From the NCBI RefSeq assembly GCF_000002235.5, contig NW_022145606.1, forward strand, positions 17,996,254 to 18,060,253: 64,000 bases of DNA, given 5' to 3'. The position numbers and the translations under genes were made by a program. Below, piece by piece: positions 53,306 through 64,000 of this stretch. Numbering within the stretch: the stretch's first letter is position 1; every line of letters starts with the position of its first letter. A model generated the notes under the pieces. That model saw nothing but the letters and a program-made list of their open reading frames with translations. It ran no database searches and was not told where the DNA came from. This DNA comes from Strongylocentrotus purpuratus (lineage: Eukaryota; Echinodermata; Echinoidea; Camarodonta; Strongylocentrotidae).

Positions 53306-55165
53306 CAATATCAAAACTCTTTCGATTGAATACATAACATAGAAATAGAATAAACAGTACCACAAACAACTTCCAATTCAACATACAACAATGTTTAATT
53401 TTGCATGAAGATCAATATTCTTGATTATAAAAGACAAATATAGTTATGAGTATCATATCATCATTTTGGCGAACGGTGTATTTTTACTTATACATAGAAC
53501 TGTACAACCGTTATTGATACAGAGTCCTTCAACAACATACAAATTGGCTTTCAAATAGATGAATTGGTCTGTCTCTAAGGATTTTGTCCCAAATTCTTAT
53601 TACAGGTCTGTGCTTTATACCAAAAAAATCTGATATTTAAATAGTTTACAGTATATTTATCAAATATATCATGTACTGAGAGGATCCAGTCGGGATGACT
53701 AGGCAAAGCATCTGAAGAGTGAAAAAAAATTGTAACTATGCATGTCACAGAAGAAAAATCCATAATTTTACCGTACGGAAATGTTGTATCATCCGCTCAA
53801 TCTGACTTACGTGCATAGAACAAATAAGCATTTTTGAATGAAAAAGTGAAGTTTTCTAAAAAGTGTGTTTCTTACGGGCATTGGGGTGCATATTTTGTTT
53901 GCGATTCGCTACAAATAACGGTTAGCGTGTGCTCTTCAACTGTTAAAAAGTGAACTTTTTCAGTTAATTACGCGTAATGTTACGGTATAGCGAAAAGTCA
54001 AAAATATCAAATTTTTCATGGTTGAAATAATTAATATCACGTGAGCCATCCCTGACCATTCCATGCACATAAATCGTTGTATAAAGGTTATTGATGACAA
54101 TACCACGCGGGCCTCAAAGGTACAAAGAGTAATGTCTATACATTATTGTACATCTAAGGAAAATATTATAACAATAACTTGCACATTTAATACTGCATTT
54201 ATTTTCCCCCTTGAAATGCATGCAGACACCCCCTCCCCCTCCCAATTTAGTTTACAATATACCCTGTCTCGAGGCGTTCTGGTTGAAACTATTGGCAAGA
54301 GGTGACTCGAATAGTAATATTTGCTGAATCTACAGCCCCGAAGTAAATAGTACTAATGGAGTCCCCGAGGCTCATAATTATAACCAGTTCCTCGAAAGGA
54401 AGGGAGGGTATACCTTTTTTTAATATCCTGCATTAAAACAATAACAAAACGAAAAAAATCGAAATTTAAGCATTTCTTTTTAAACATTAAACAAAAAAAT
54501 TTCAAACATTTTATACACAAATATAAAAATTTGACATGCTACAATTTTAATAAAATATTAAAGTAACACAAAAATTATCAAACGAAAATGTTCAACTTCC
54601 AAATAATACACCAAGATAGTACTACCAAAAGGGCTTCTCCAGAGCAAACTTATAAATGGTTCAAATATTTCTGGTCACGTGAAGAACTCTCAACAAATCA
54701 AAAGCCAATACATTTTTATGCAAGATATAATACACTTTATAAATACGCTATACTTATATTTAATACGTTATTAATTGAAATAACAATATCCTATGTTTAA
54801 CCCACGTCCTATAGTATGGACAATACCAATGTAAAAGACTTGTGCTTAAATTTAAGAAAATTACACTTTTTGATACCATTCATATACAATGTTCAAATTG
54901 TAATATATGTTTGAAGTGCTGTTAATTTAATATAGTTTACAATGACAGTGTGTAATAATTACTGTATTTAATTTTTACATTCACCTTGATATGGTTAAGA
55001 TATTATTGTTGTACTCTAACCCTCCGAAAGCGTGCCGAATCATTTCAATTGAACTCAAGTCATGAAACCGAGTTATAAAATTTTGCCTATAATATATAAT
55101 TAACGGATGCACCGATCAACAACCAAAAAAAAAAGAAATTAGAAAACGTAATTAAAGTAATGACA
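53306..55165. other. Gene-free stretch
   Basis: AT-rich sequence. No exon, RNA gene or bounded element recognised in 1.9 kb. Confidence 0.35.
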
Positions 55166-55174
55166 ACGACTAAA

Positions 55175-55233
55175 ACTTATATAATAATAACGAAAATAAT
55201 AATGATAATAATCATGATAACAAGTATATCAAC

Positions 55234-55274
<41 letters not shown>

Positions 55275-55275
55275 G
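55175..55275. repeat. (AAT)n microsatellite
   Basis: ATAATAATAATA run, with interruptions on the left, about 100 bases. Confidence 0.95.
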
Positions 55276-56025
55276 CTTTTGAAATACATCTAAAGTTCTA
55301 TTTATGGAGGCATGTCTACGATTTTTTTGGAAAGTATTTAGAAGCCGATAACATGCGGATTTGGAGAGGTCTGGGTTACCATCTGGAGAAAAGATACGAG
55401 AAAATAAAATTGATACAAATTGATACAAATTAATAAAAACGGTCACAAATTGAAAGTTATGCATTGTTAAGTTACTGTAATTATGTATATTTGATGAGGA
55501 TCATTTTTAATAAGTCATTTATGTGCTTGTAATGGTCCTTCCACTTCAGATATCTCATTAAATGTGTTTGGTCATCTTTGTGCATGGCTGATCGTCAACA
55601 AAATGGAAGTCTTTTGTCAACTCTGTTTGTTGCTACGGCAAACAGCCAGTGAAAATGAATTTGTTTAATCATATTATGGAAATGCTAGCATTACTTCAAA
55701 CTAACAGAGCTTTGTTATTCCTGGCTCATTTTTCTGATTGAGGTGTCATATGAAAGGGCAGAAAATGAACTTTCTATTAATGTGATTTCCTCTTTGGAAT
55801 TCAGATACCGCCCACCAAATGACTTGTTGATACCCTCATTGTTTTTAATCACTCATACGTGAAATATGCATCATAATGAGTTGCATCAATTGAAAGAAGA
55901 GGATCTCAGCTTTTTCTATATGTAATTTATTAATTATAAATGTTAATAAATTGTGATAAAACATCGATAATTCTCGGTTTCGTTTGTTCTGGGACACACT
56001 GTATACATAGCCCATTCTCCATACA
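55276..56025. other. Gene-free stretch
   Basis: Nothing clearly recognised. The minus strand near 55390-55290 is open (NPDLSKSACYRLLNTFQKNR) but shows no family motif. Confidence 0.3.
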
Positions 56026-56029
56026 CCTG

Positions 56030-56260
56030 ATCGAATGCGCTTTACAATTTTGTTGTTGAAAGAAGATGTAAGATTTTATATATTTTTTAATGTATTGAGA
56101 GATTGCTGGTTGAAAAGCAATATCGGTAGGTTATTCCACTGTTTGGTAGCAGCAGTTATGAATGCTCTGTCACCAAGTGTGGGTAGTATTTTGGGAGACG
56201 GGTGGTTCAGTCTTGAGAGGAGCGAAGGGAGTAGCGGGATGGTTTGCCTGATAGTTATAT
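56030..56260 (-). mobile_element. LINE 3' fragment
   Basis: Minus-strand frame SRLNHPSPKILPTLGDRAFI then TAATKQWNNLPILLFNQQSL and NTLKNI is the ORF2 end GDRAFxxAAxxxWNxLPxxLR...SLxxFK of L2/CR1-group LINEs. Only about 70 codons remain, with a stop. Confidence 0.7.
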
Positions 56261-56461
56261 ACAGTATACTTTTTTATTCATATACATTTTGTATATACTT
56301 TAAAATGGTTATACTGTGTTTATAAACATATTTATCAATAGTTATATATGAAACAAATCACTTACTTAAATTTCATAAATAGGACTCATAGTATCACAGT
56401 GATGGTATATAAAATCCAGGTTCTTTTAAACTTTTCGCCAATGGCGGTTTTCTGAGTTTCC

Positions 56462-59400
56462 TTACCACTGTCTTCCCTTCAAGTACCTAAAGCCAACGAA
56501 AGCACTGAAGAACGCCATTATGTTAAGCCCAGTCATCACACACACTGGAATGACGATAAACTGAAAATACAATACAATACGATGTAATCAAATAAAATAG
56601 GCATTTTTGTCGTGAGGCAAAACAATGGACCATTTTCGTAATGTAACCACATTTATTATTAAATTGCCATGTAATAAATTATGCCATTCACCTGTTATGG
56701 ATAATTGTATTTCAGAAGTCCTAATGCAAATTGTATACATCAATTAGTTGCTAGGTAGGACAAACATTATGGTTTGCTTTACCTAACAACACGTATTCAA
56801 TTTGCATTCTGACAATTGTAATACAATTATTCGTAACAGGAGAATGAAATAATTAGTGACGAGGCTCTTAACAACGATCTGTCCATTAAATTTGATTAAT
56901 TTACGTAAATGGCCTATATGAATCTCGTATATTTCTCCGGTTAGTTCAGCTTTGACAAATATTTAATTCAGTTGCCAGATATAAATTTTGTGTGGTAATG
57001 TGTAAGGCAAGCCATAATGCTTGTTTATGTAATCATATTGTATAGCACGTGAATATAATAATAACTCGTTTCGAGTGGAATTTGAAAACTGACTATAATT
57101 GACAAGAATATTTTGGGAATTAAAACAAAAGATGCGCTGCTTTGATGGTCAGACTATTATGATAAAACATGATGGGATATTATTTTCATTTGAATCGTTT
57201 CTAACCAGTAAACTGAACATGGAATCAACTCTGACAAGCAAAAAGAAAGTCCCGACATCTCTGAATGTGTTTTCTGGTGATCACGGTTATAAATTTATTT
57301 ATTTGGCATATTAATATCCTTTAAAGAAGAATCCTTTCATGTGACTTTCCTACAATGACAGTTTTTCACATCGGAAGAAAGATATAAAAAGCTCAAACAT
57401 TCATATTAAAGTCAGGTCAAGATTATCTTTTATCATCATTTCTCTTACCAAGCAACCTTCTTGGCAGTTCTCAAAAACACCAGCTCTCACCAAACGGGAA
57501 ATTGCAGAGCAGTAATATCCAAATCCTCCAATACTAGCAAGACCCGAAATTATGCAAGACGTGAAGAAACAATTAATCTGAAATAGTTTCAACAGAAGAA
57601 AATTCAATAAATCAAACAAGTTTTGTGTATATTTTCCCGTCCGTTGCTATACGTTACTTTAAAATGTCGCGCCCAACCCAGTCCATGACATATCACACCG
57701 CCCGTGTTGACCAAGCTTATATTCCCGAGTTCACCAGTGTACAAAATTCATTTTAAAACTGTTTATCTACGTGCGCCTTTAAATCTAGACCTATTTGTCA
57801 TACTCAGATGTTGATATTAAGATGTTAAAACAATATTATTTATTTAATTACTATTATTCTTATCAGGTTTTCTGACCAAATTCACAACCATTTTATTACA
57901 ATAATATAGGTTTTCCCGCCCAAATTCCTTAAGTTAGCATCCGAATTAAACGTTACGTTTATTTATATGCGTGCGAAATTGAATGACTATGACTATGATC
58001 AAAATTCAAAAAGCTAATTGGGCCGTTCAATTTGATTTAGTAGCATGCAATTTCATACTCTTGTCACGGAGACGTGCAAAACGAGCATTCAATTTAGAAA
58101 AGCGTGCAAAGAGCATTCAAATTCGTGCCGGACAGACGGTGGTATGTATTCGAGCATTACATTTCGTTAATAGAATTATTGACCGCTGCGCCGGTCCTCC
58201 CGTAGAGTATAAAACACGCTTGCTTACATTAGTTTTTATCACCTGACGAAGTGTTGCAGCGGCGCACGAAACGTCGTGATCTTTTAAATCCCTTATTGAC
58301 CACATTGCGAGACAAACGAAAATCACTAGCGATATTATTTTCGATAGATATAGGTTGTCTGTATGTTTGTTTCTGTCTCTTTGTGTTTGGAAATGGGCTA
58401 GTAAATGATAATATATGATAATGGTAATAAAAGTACTACACCTTAGAGCACTGGCGTACTGGTGGGGGAGCTTGGGGGTGCGCCAGCCCCCCCAAATAAA
58501 ATTGAACCATGACTTATTTTCAATTCCATATACAAGTGATGTATAAATGTTCGTGATATCACATGATTTTCAACAAAAGGCGCGTTTCTCGATTTCTGTT
58601 GCAAACTGACACATTCCCAAATGGCCAGAAAGAGCATAATGTTTTTTATAGTCACAAACAGTAACACAAGTAAAAAAAAAATCCTTTCCAGAAGCATATG
58701 CAAATGAATTCAGACAAAAACACGATATAACGAATCGTCTTCTTTCTCTGACAATTTAATGAAACGTGAAAGCTTCCGCGCTTTGCGCGGGCTGGGCGAA
58801 TATGAATTTAAACAAGGATTAAGAGCAATAGTTTAATGAAATGTCAGAGTTTCCGCGCGAGATGGGCGAACGTGAATTCAGACAAGGATTAAGAGTCGGA
58901 ACCGGTACAATTAATCGTCTTTTTTCTCTAGTAATTTAATGAAGTGTCAAAGCTTCCGCGCTTCGCGTGGGAGGGGGAAAACTGAATTCAGACAAGGATT
59001 AAGGGTAATAATTTATTGAAACGTCAAAGCTTCCGCGCTTCGCGCGAGATTGGCGAAAATGAATTCAGACAAAGATTAAGAGTAATAATTTATTGAAACG
59101 TCAAAACTGCCGCGTTTCGCGCAGGAGGGGGGGGGGGTGAATTGGATCCAAACAAGAATTAAAAGTGAAGAACGGTACAACGGATCGTCTTCCTTCTCTA
59201 ATAATTTAATGAAGTGTTCAAGTTTCCGCGCTTTGCGCGGGAGGGGGGAGACTGAAAAATAACTTAGCTCTGGCCCCTGGTTTATAGGGTTAAATTTGTA
59301 AACATTTGGACATTGGCATTAATATATTTGTCGGTAATTGGTTGCTAGTTTTGTCGGTAATCGGTGGCCTCTACACCCTCCCCACTCCCCCACTGACAAA

Positions 59401-62400
59401 GATCTAGCGACGCACCTGATAACGACACAGTTTATACACTCGAGATAATTTGTGCAAGTATTACTGGTGAAATACCGGACCATCGTCTTTGTGCATTGTG
59501 CGGCATCAAAGCATATATACAACGTCGCAAGACGTGAAGATCACTTTTCTCTAACTTCTAACAAATCAGAAGTCTTCGTTTTTTTCTAGGAAGTGCCGGT
59601 GGACATTAATGCGCCAAATGTGGTTCTCAAATTGCAAAAGATCCCTACTCTTGGAAGGGGTCGGAGAAAGCAATTTTACGTCATATTACTCGAGGAAGTG
59701 TCTGAAAATGCGTCTAATTTGGTTCTAAATTTGCAAATGCTTCTTACTCTGGGAAGGGGCCACAACCCCCTCCCAGAACCACCCCCGCGTGGTCGCTCCG
59801 CTCCCTCGCCGCTAAAGCCTCGTTCTGTCGCTTCATCGTTTTACATATATTTAACCCAATGCCATTTTTGTGCCCCCCCCCCGGTAAGAAATTCCTGGAT
59901 CCGCCACTGATGCCCCTACCCCTTGAGCTTCGGTGGCTCCTCCCCTTGACCCCCGCCGGGGCTTTGCCCCCTAGACCCCACTTTGCGAAACGTTCAGCGG
60001 GGCCTGCATGTTAGAGTGGGGGTGCTGCGGATTTTTTTTTGTCAGCCCCCCCAAACGTTTTGCTCATTACGCCACTGCCTTAGAGCAGCTGGCCGAACAA
60101 TGACAAAGGTATAACAATTGGGCTGACGGAGTGGGGTAAGGATGGATATGGGTTGGTTGAAGGGTTTATCCAACTGAAAGTCTTCAAATTACCTTTCTCG
60201 CTGTTGAGGGATAATCACAGTTCTAGAAAACAACTCAAGTTTTGTGAAACCAGTCATTAGATGAATGACACACCCAATTTTAGGGGGTCCCATGATAGGA
60301 AACTACCCCCTCCCCCCCCCCCCCCGAAGATAGGGGGTGGGGGTCGGGAAAATTTGAACCTCATCAATTTCTGATAGCTTGGACCCCAATGAATCCAAAA
60401 ATGCAATAAAATCAATTTTGGCACAAAAGTCATACGGGAGCTGTTTCAGTGACATACCGTACCACACTATAGACACCGCAATTCGCCAAAGAATTCTCAT
60501 CCAACTCACGAATGACCCGTACGCACTTCCAAATTGACTGAACCCAGCTCTAATCTGAATGTGTAAGTTTAGAAAATTCGGTGTCTCGAAACGAAATTGA
60601 ATGCAAAACGTTTACAAATGGAACAGGGGAGCAACGAGTGGAGAAAATTGGCTCGAACATGAATGCACGTTAATAAAATTGATTGCTGCTTTGACGAAAT
60701 TGGCCGGGAAAACCTATATTCTAAGTTTATTTCAATCACAGTTTATCCATAATCTATTAACCCTATTATTGATTTCTAAAAAGAAACATAACATAATTAC
60801 CTTGCATTTATGTATGCAGATTGTCCCAAGACCGAATAATGCAGTCGCAAAGTAGAGCTGGAAAAAAGAGCAAATAAATTAACTCATTTCATGCCGGGCG
60901 GCGGAGCGTCTTAAAAAGTGGCGGTGCAACGACTAAAAATGGGACTTTCTGGAAATCGTGGCAATTACAAATGGTAACCTTAAAGCTAACAAAAAATGTA
61001 TAATTATACAGCTTGGGCATTGGTTTAATTTCTCTTTACATAGTCCACGATACTGCTTCAGTTTTCATACTATGCAATTGTTTGTGATTGTCTGCATATT
61101 TATGAGTGAGCGAGCGAAGCGACCAAACTGAAATTTAAAGACGTGTGAGGTTGATTAAATCATATTTAGATGGAATCACCATTCCTGGAGTGGCTTTAAG
61201 TACTATCTCATAATGGAAGAATGGATGAGACCTTTTTTTTGCTTAATGAGATACTTTAAATGCAAGTGAGTGTAACGGGCGAGGTTTGTTGAAATTCGAG
61301 AAGTAAAATGCTGTCAGTCGCTTTGATTTAGGTGCATATGTAAGAAGAAGGCTGCGAGAAAATCTATTATTTTGTGGGGCATGAGAGGTGGTAAACAGAT
61401 GATATTTATGACACGAATGACATGTGGTCGTGTAATTGCATTTCCTTTAGTTTGAAAACCCATCTATTGTTTGAACCTTTATATTCTTCAACAAATGGCA
61501 ATGCGTACGCTAGACTTTAGCTATGAAGTTAAAAAAAATATATATGTCATTACAAAGATGAGAGTTTTAAAATTACATCCTTTAGCAGTCGAGTTGAATA
61601 TATCATGTAAATTGATTTATATGTTTATAAACAGAATATTGATGTACATCAATGAAGTTTAATAAAAACAATACACTACAATACATGTTAGTTTTAAGGG
61701 GCTTACGTATTAGTGTAACATACAATGATGGGACAGTTTATACTATTTAAAAACGGGCGCAACTATAATCTAAAAGGGACAAAGTTCATTTTATTAAATT
61801 TGGGGCACTTTGCCCCCTGCCCCTCCCCCCGTCGGCTACTGATTTGCATCGTGGTGGTATATCTCAAACTTACACCACATTGAGCGAAAGCGATAATCTG
61901 GTAGGTGTAGACGGTAGATGTATCAAGTGTATAGACAATGCCTCCACACACTGCCGAAACTATGGTGTATAGAATGAACAACACCGCTATACAGATGACG
62001 GTACCCGCACCGGAGTTTTCAGAAGTGCCAGCCCGCTACAAAAATGATTAAAATGAAACAAGTGCAGTGAGAGGAAAATATGGGGTGGTTAGCCAAATGT
62101 GTTATTCTATATCCCTTTCCTTTTAATTTTCTGCAATTGAAAAAAGTACTTTCTTGGGTAGTAAATTCATTGAATGCAACTGTTCTATAAACTCAGCCCT
62201 CTCTGTTTATCTCTGTCTCTCTGTCTTTGTGTGTGTGTGTCTCTCTATTTCTCTCTCTTTGCATGCATGTCTCTTTCTTTGTCTTGACCTCTCTGTCTGT
62301 ATGTCTCTCTCTCTCTCTCTCTGTCTCTCCCTCTCTCTCTCTCTCTTTACCAATCTCTCTTGTATAATAATAATGTTAATATTCCGCTTTTATATAGTCT

Positions 62401-62806
62401 TAATACATTGTCTCTAAGCGCTTTACATATTATATACTATTACCCCTATCTATTAGATAAAGTGCTTGCCCGCACACACTGTGTGCATAATCTCCACTCC
62501 CTGGGTAGCATTCCAGGCAGAAATTACTTGACGCTCAACAACTGTTTGACCAACAACGACGTTCGCATCCCACCATGTACCTTTATACCACCTGGTTGGA
62601 GAGTAGCAAGTGCAGGTTAATATCTTGTCAAAGGATATTATATATGCCGTGTACCGAAACACACGATACAAAAAGTTGAATATTTTTTAGAAGAGATTCT
62701 TAACTGTTTGCTTAAAACTTACCGAAGGTCTTTCCGAAGGTCTTTCCGATGGTCTTTCCGAAGGTCTTTCCGAAGGTCTTTGTTCCGGTATAGTAGCAGG
62801 CTGCAT
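56462..62806 (-). CDS. Four-transmembrane protein gene, five exons
   Basis: Host gene, 176 aa. Exons on the minus strand are 62806-62723, 62035-61874, 60857-60801, 57577-57449 and 56560-56462. Every intron is phase 0 with GT-AG ends (donors GTAAGT, GTAAGT, GTAATT, GTAAGA). Exon 1 encodes MQPATIPEQ followed by RPS(ERPS)x4, a short proline/serine tail. TM1 is TVICIAVLFILYTIVSAVCG (exon 2). TM2 spans exons 2-3 (YQIIAFAQCG then LYFATALFGLGTICIHKCK). TM3 is FFTSCIISGLASIGGFGYY (exon 4), followed by a short loop with two cysteines (NCQEGC). TM4 is VIPVCVMTGLNIMAFFSAFV (exon 5), ending RYLKGRQW and TAA. The topology resembles MS4A/CD20-like tetraspan proteins, with both ends cytosolic, but I cannot assign a family. 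Introns hold a hAT element and other insertions. Start choice: first ATG before a donor-bounded open exon. Confidence 0.75.
58238..58280 (+). ncRNA. Hammerhead-ribozyme-like motif
   Basis: ATCAC CTGACGA AGTGTTGCAGCGGCGCAC GAAA CGTC GTGAT. The core words CTGANGA and GAAA and a GTC cleavage triplet are present. ATCAC and GTGAT can pair as stem I, and stem III would be one pair only, as reported for Penelope-like retroelements. Stem II is weak (GTG with CAC plus one bulged A), so activity is doubtful. It lies in intron 3 of the four-TM gene, antisense to it, probably as the remnant of a Penelope-like element; no RT was found nearby. Confidence 0.45.
58449..60077 (+). mobile_element. 1629-bp hAT element, perfect 8-bp duplication
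   Basis: Termini CACTGGCGTACTG and CATTACGCCACTG, flanked on both sides by CCTTAGAG (58441-58448 and 60078-60085). The interior from 58700 to 59260 holds about five units of the 105-bp repeat GAATTCAGACAAGGATTAAG ... CTTCCGCGCTTCGCGCGGGA, shared with 14500-15165. Near 59890-59910 is CCTGGATCCGCCACTG, the end of another hAT-type sequence, so one element is nested in or fused to another. No transposase. Inserted in intron 3 of the four-TM gene. Confidence 0.95.
60880..61260. repeat. Diverged piece of the 12-kb hAT family
   Basis: GGGCGGCGGAGCGTCTTAAA AAGTGGCGGTGC, GTGAGCGAGCGAAGCGACC and AATGGAAGAATGGATGAGACC resemble the right part of 12125-13454 and 17840-18250 in order and spacing, but diverged. 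Low certainty. It lies in the intron between exons 2 and 3 of the four-TM gene. Confidence 0.35.
62195..62355. repeat. (CT)n and (TCTG)n microsatellite
   Basis: CTCTCTGTCTCTCTGTCTTTGTGTGTGTG and long CTCTCTCT runs, about 160 bases, in intron 1 of the four-TM gene. Confidence 0.95.
62360..62645 (-). mobile_element. SINE copy, head degraded
   Basis: On the minus strand it reads ATATCCTTTGACAAGATATT AACCTGCACTTGCTACTCTC CAACCAGGTGG, the body of the SINE at 5036-5320, and ends in AAAGCGCTTAGAGACAATGT ... ATTATTATA. The tRNA-like head is not recognisable. Intron 1 of the four-TM gene. Confidence 0.65.
62724..62785 (-). repeat. 12-bp coding minisatellite (ERPS)n
   Basis: Five near-identical 12-bp units CGGAAAGACCTT within exon 1 of the four-TM gene, running up to the 5' splice site. 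One unit has CCA for CCT, a silent change. It encodes RPSERPSERPSERPSERPS. Confidence 0.9.
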
Positions 62807-63039
62807 TTTCCGAAATCTTTTTATACCTTTAAAATTGAAAGAAAGTGTAAAAAGTGAAAAATTAAATGTGTACAATATCGACTGAAGGTGAAGGATGTTA
62901 TTGTCTCCTTCTCTAACTGCAGGAAATTTTGAATTGGATTAGCAAATCATATTAAATTGGATGCATATTTGAAATATAGCAACAATAAGTGAGGAGCTAA
63001 TATCATAATTCTTTGTACAATGCAGGCAACTTTCTGCAA

Positions 63040-63200
63040 GACTAGTTCAATGGATAATCATTTACATGATACCAAAACCTCACAGTATACACCAACTTAT
63101 ATGTCATGTATGCGTATGTGCTAAATAATTCAATATTTTCACAGCACGTTAAGTTTTCTTTCGTAATGCAATCCTATAACCGGAAAGCTACTTTATCTTT
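63040..63200 (+). mobile_element. Diverged fragment of the TTAA MITE
   Basis: CACAGTATACACCAACTTATAT, TTTCTTTCGTAATGCAATCC and ACTTTATCTTTCACC follow the right third of 47313-47693 in order. The left end is missing. Confidence 0.5.
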
Positions 63201-63599
63201 CACCAGTAAAGCTGAAGCATAATGTAATAACATAGAAATTAGTTTCCCGTTGGTAATACATACAACATAGACTTCAACATAAACATGATATTATATGGTG
63301 AGAACCAGAAGGGAGTTTAAGGGCAAACCGAACCCTTGTGATAAGTTCATTTGAATGAACTCAGATAAACAGGAAGGCGAAAGTTTGATTTAAGTCAGTC
63401 CAAGAATAAGAAATTATGAATGTTTTAACATTTGACAGCAATAAAGCTTCGGCCAATTCGAAGAGCCATACCCATGTTATTTCAACTGTCACAAATTCAT
63501 AACTCACCCATCTTTTTTGTCGGAATTCATCCATACTTTCTCTAGTATTCATATTTAATATTTTAATACATTTTTATTAATCCAATTATATTGTATTAA

Positions 63600-63685
63600 T
63601 TCAACATAATAATAATAGTTATTATAGCTAGTTCTTATATAGCGCTTTTCCGGACCGAAGGCCCTCTCAAAGCAGTTTACAGATG

Positions 63686-63727
<42 letters not shown>

Positions 63728-63930
63728 TATATATTATTACCCCGACCATCGGATTCAGGCTTACCCACACGTAATTGATGCACATTCTCCACTCCCTTTG
63801 GAGCATTCCAGCCAGGCGTCATTTTTACAAGCGCACACTTGCTAATCTAAGCACATTAGCTATCGCATCCTACCGGGTACCCATTAACACCTGGGTGGAA
63901 AGTGGCAATGTGGCAAATGGCAACAACTTT
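63600..63930 (-). mobile_element. SINE-related copy with (TA)n insertion
   Basis: On the minus strand: GTTGCCATTTGCCACATTGC CACTTTCCACCCAGGTG, TTAATGGGTACCCGGTAGGA, GGAGTGGAGAATGTGCATCA, a (TA)n run (63690-63730), then AAAAGCGCTATATAAGAACT and an ATTATTATT tail at 63609-63617. Same tail and body plan as 62360-62645. Confidence 0.65.
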
Positions 63931-64000
63931 CCAGAAAACAACCCGAGGGCAATTTCAATTCCCTATTATAAATCCCATGGAAATCAAGTTCGTATTTATT

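Noticed and set aside
55177-55464. 95-codon minus-strand frame
   Set aside because: Half of it is the (AAT)n microsatellite read as poly-Ile.
57099-57314. 71-codon plus-strand frame in intron 3 of the four-TM gene
   Set aside because: No family motifs, no splice support, and on the opposite strand to the gene.

Overview
The window looks like repeat-rich intergenic and intronic DNA of a marine deuterostome, most likely a sea urchin or other echinoderm. The evidence is indirect. There is a Gmr1-type LTR element (a deuterostome group), a CR1-like LINE whose ORF1 carries a PHD-type finger, very many short non-autonomous DNA transposons with poly-G/poly-C tracts, short AT-rich spliced exons, and no prokaryotic-style coding. 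A 500-base run of N (6527-7026) marks an assembly gap.

Left part (1-19 kb). A broken Gmr1-like LTR retrotransposon fossil lies on the minus strand (about 1215-4270). Next to it are two exons of an SLC46-like membrane transporter (4640-5705, minus), each with a one-base frameshift. From 7 to 20 kb the window is mostly hAT-type elements, several with inverted termini and 8-bp target duplications. Many are filled with minisatellites: a 105-bp unit, a 75-bp unit and a short GTGCCCCTTTT unit. The last two exons of an unrecognised host gene, with a poly(A) signal, sit at 10446-11321 (minus).

Middle part (20-38 kb). A 2-kb satellite array of about 28 copies of a 75-bp monomer occupies 20.04-22.09 kb and shows a five-monomer higher-order period. 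Then come a hAT element, a piggyBac-like element with TTAA ends, other MITEs, LINE 3' fragments and two regions of local segmental duplication.

Centre-right (38.2-52 kb). The main object is a probable complete two-gene Harbinger (PIF/Harbinger) transposon. A five-exon transposase gene (plus strand, 365 codons, all splice phases agree) converges on a four-exon Myb/SANT-like gene (minus strand, 351 codons, all phases agree). Both start about 200-280 bp inside inverted termini GGGTGGTATTCT. A nearly full-length CR1-like LINE of about 4.5 kb sits in transposase intron 1, and smaller MITEs sit in other introns and in the spacer.

Right part (52-64 kb). A host gene for a small four-transmembrane protein (176 aa, five exons, every intron phase 0) runs on the minus strand from 62806 to 56462. 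Its third intron holds a 1.6-kb hAT element with a perfect 8-bp target duplication and a hammerhead-ribozyme-like motif. Several copies of one tRNA-derived SINE family, all on the minus strand, are scattered through the window.

No rRNA, functional tRNA, CRISPR array or operon was seen.
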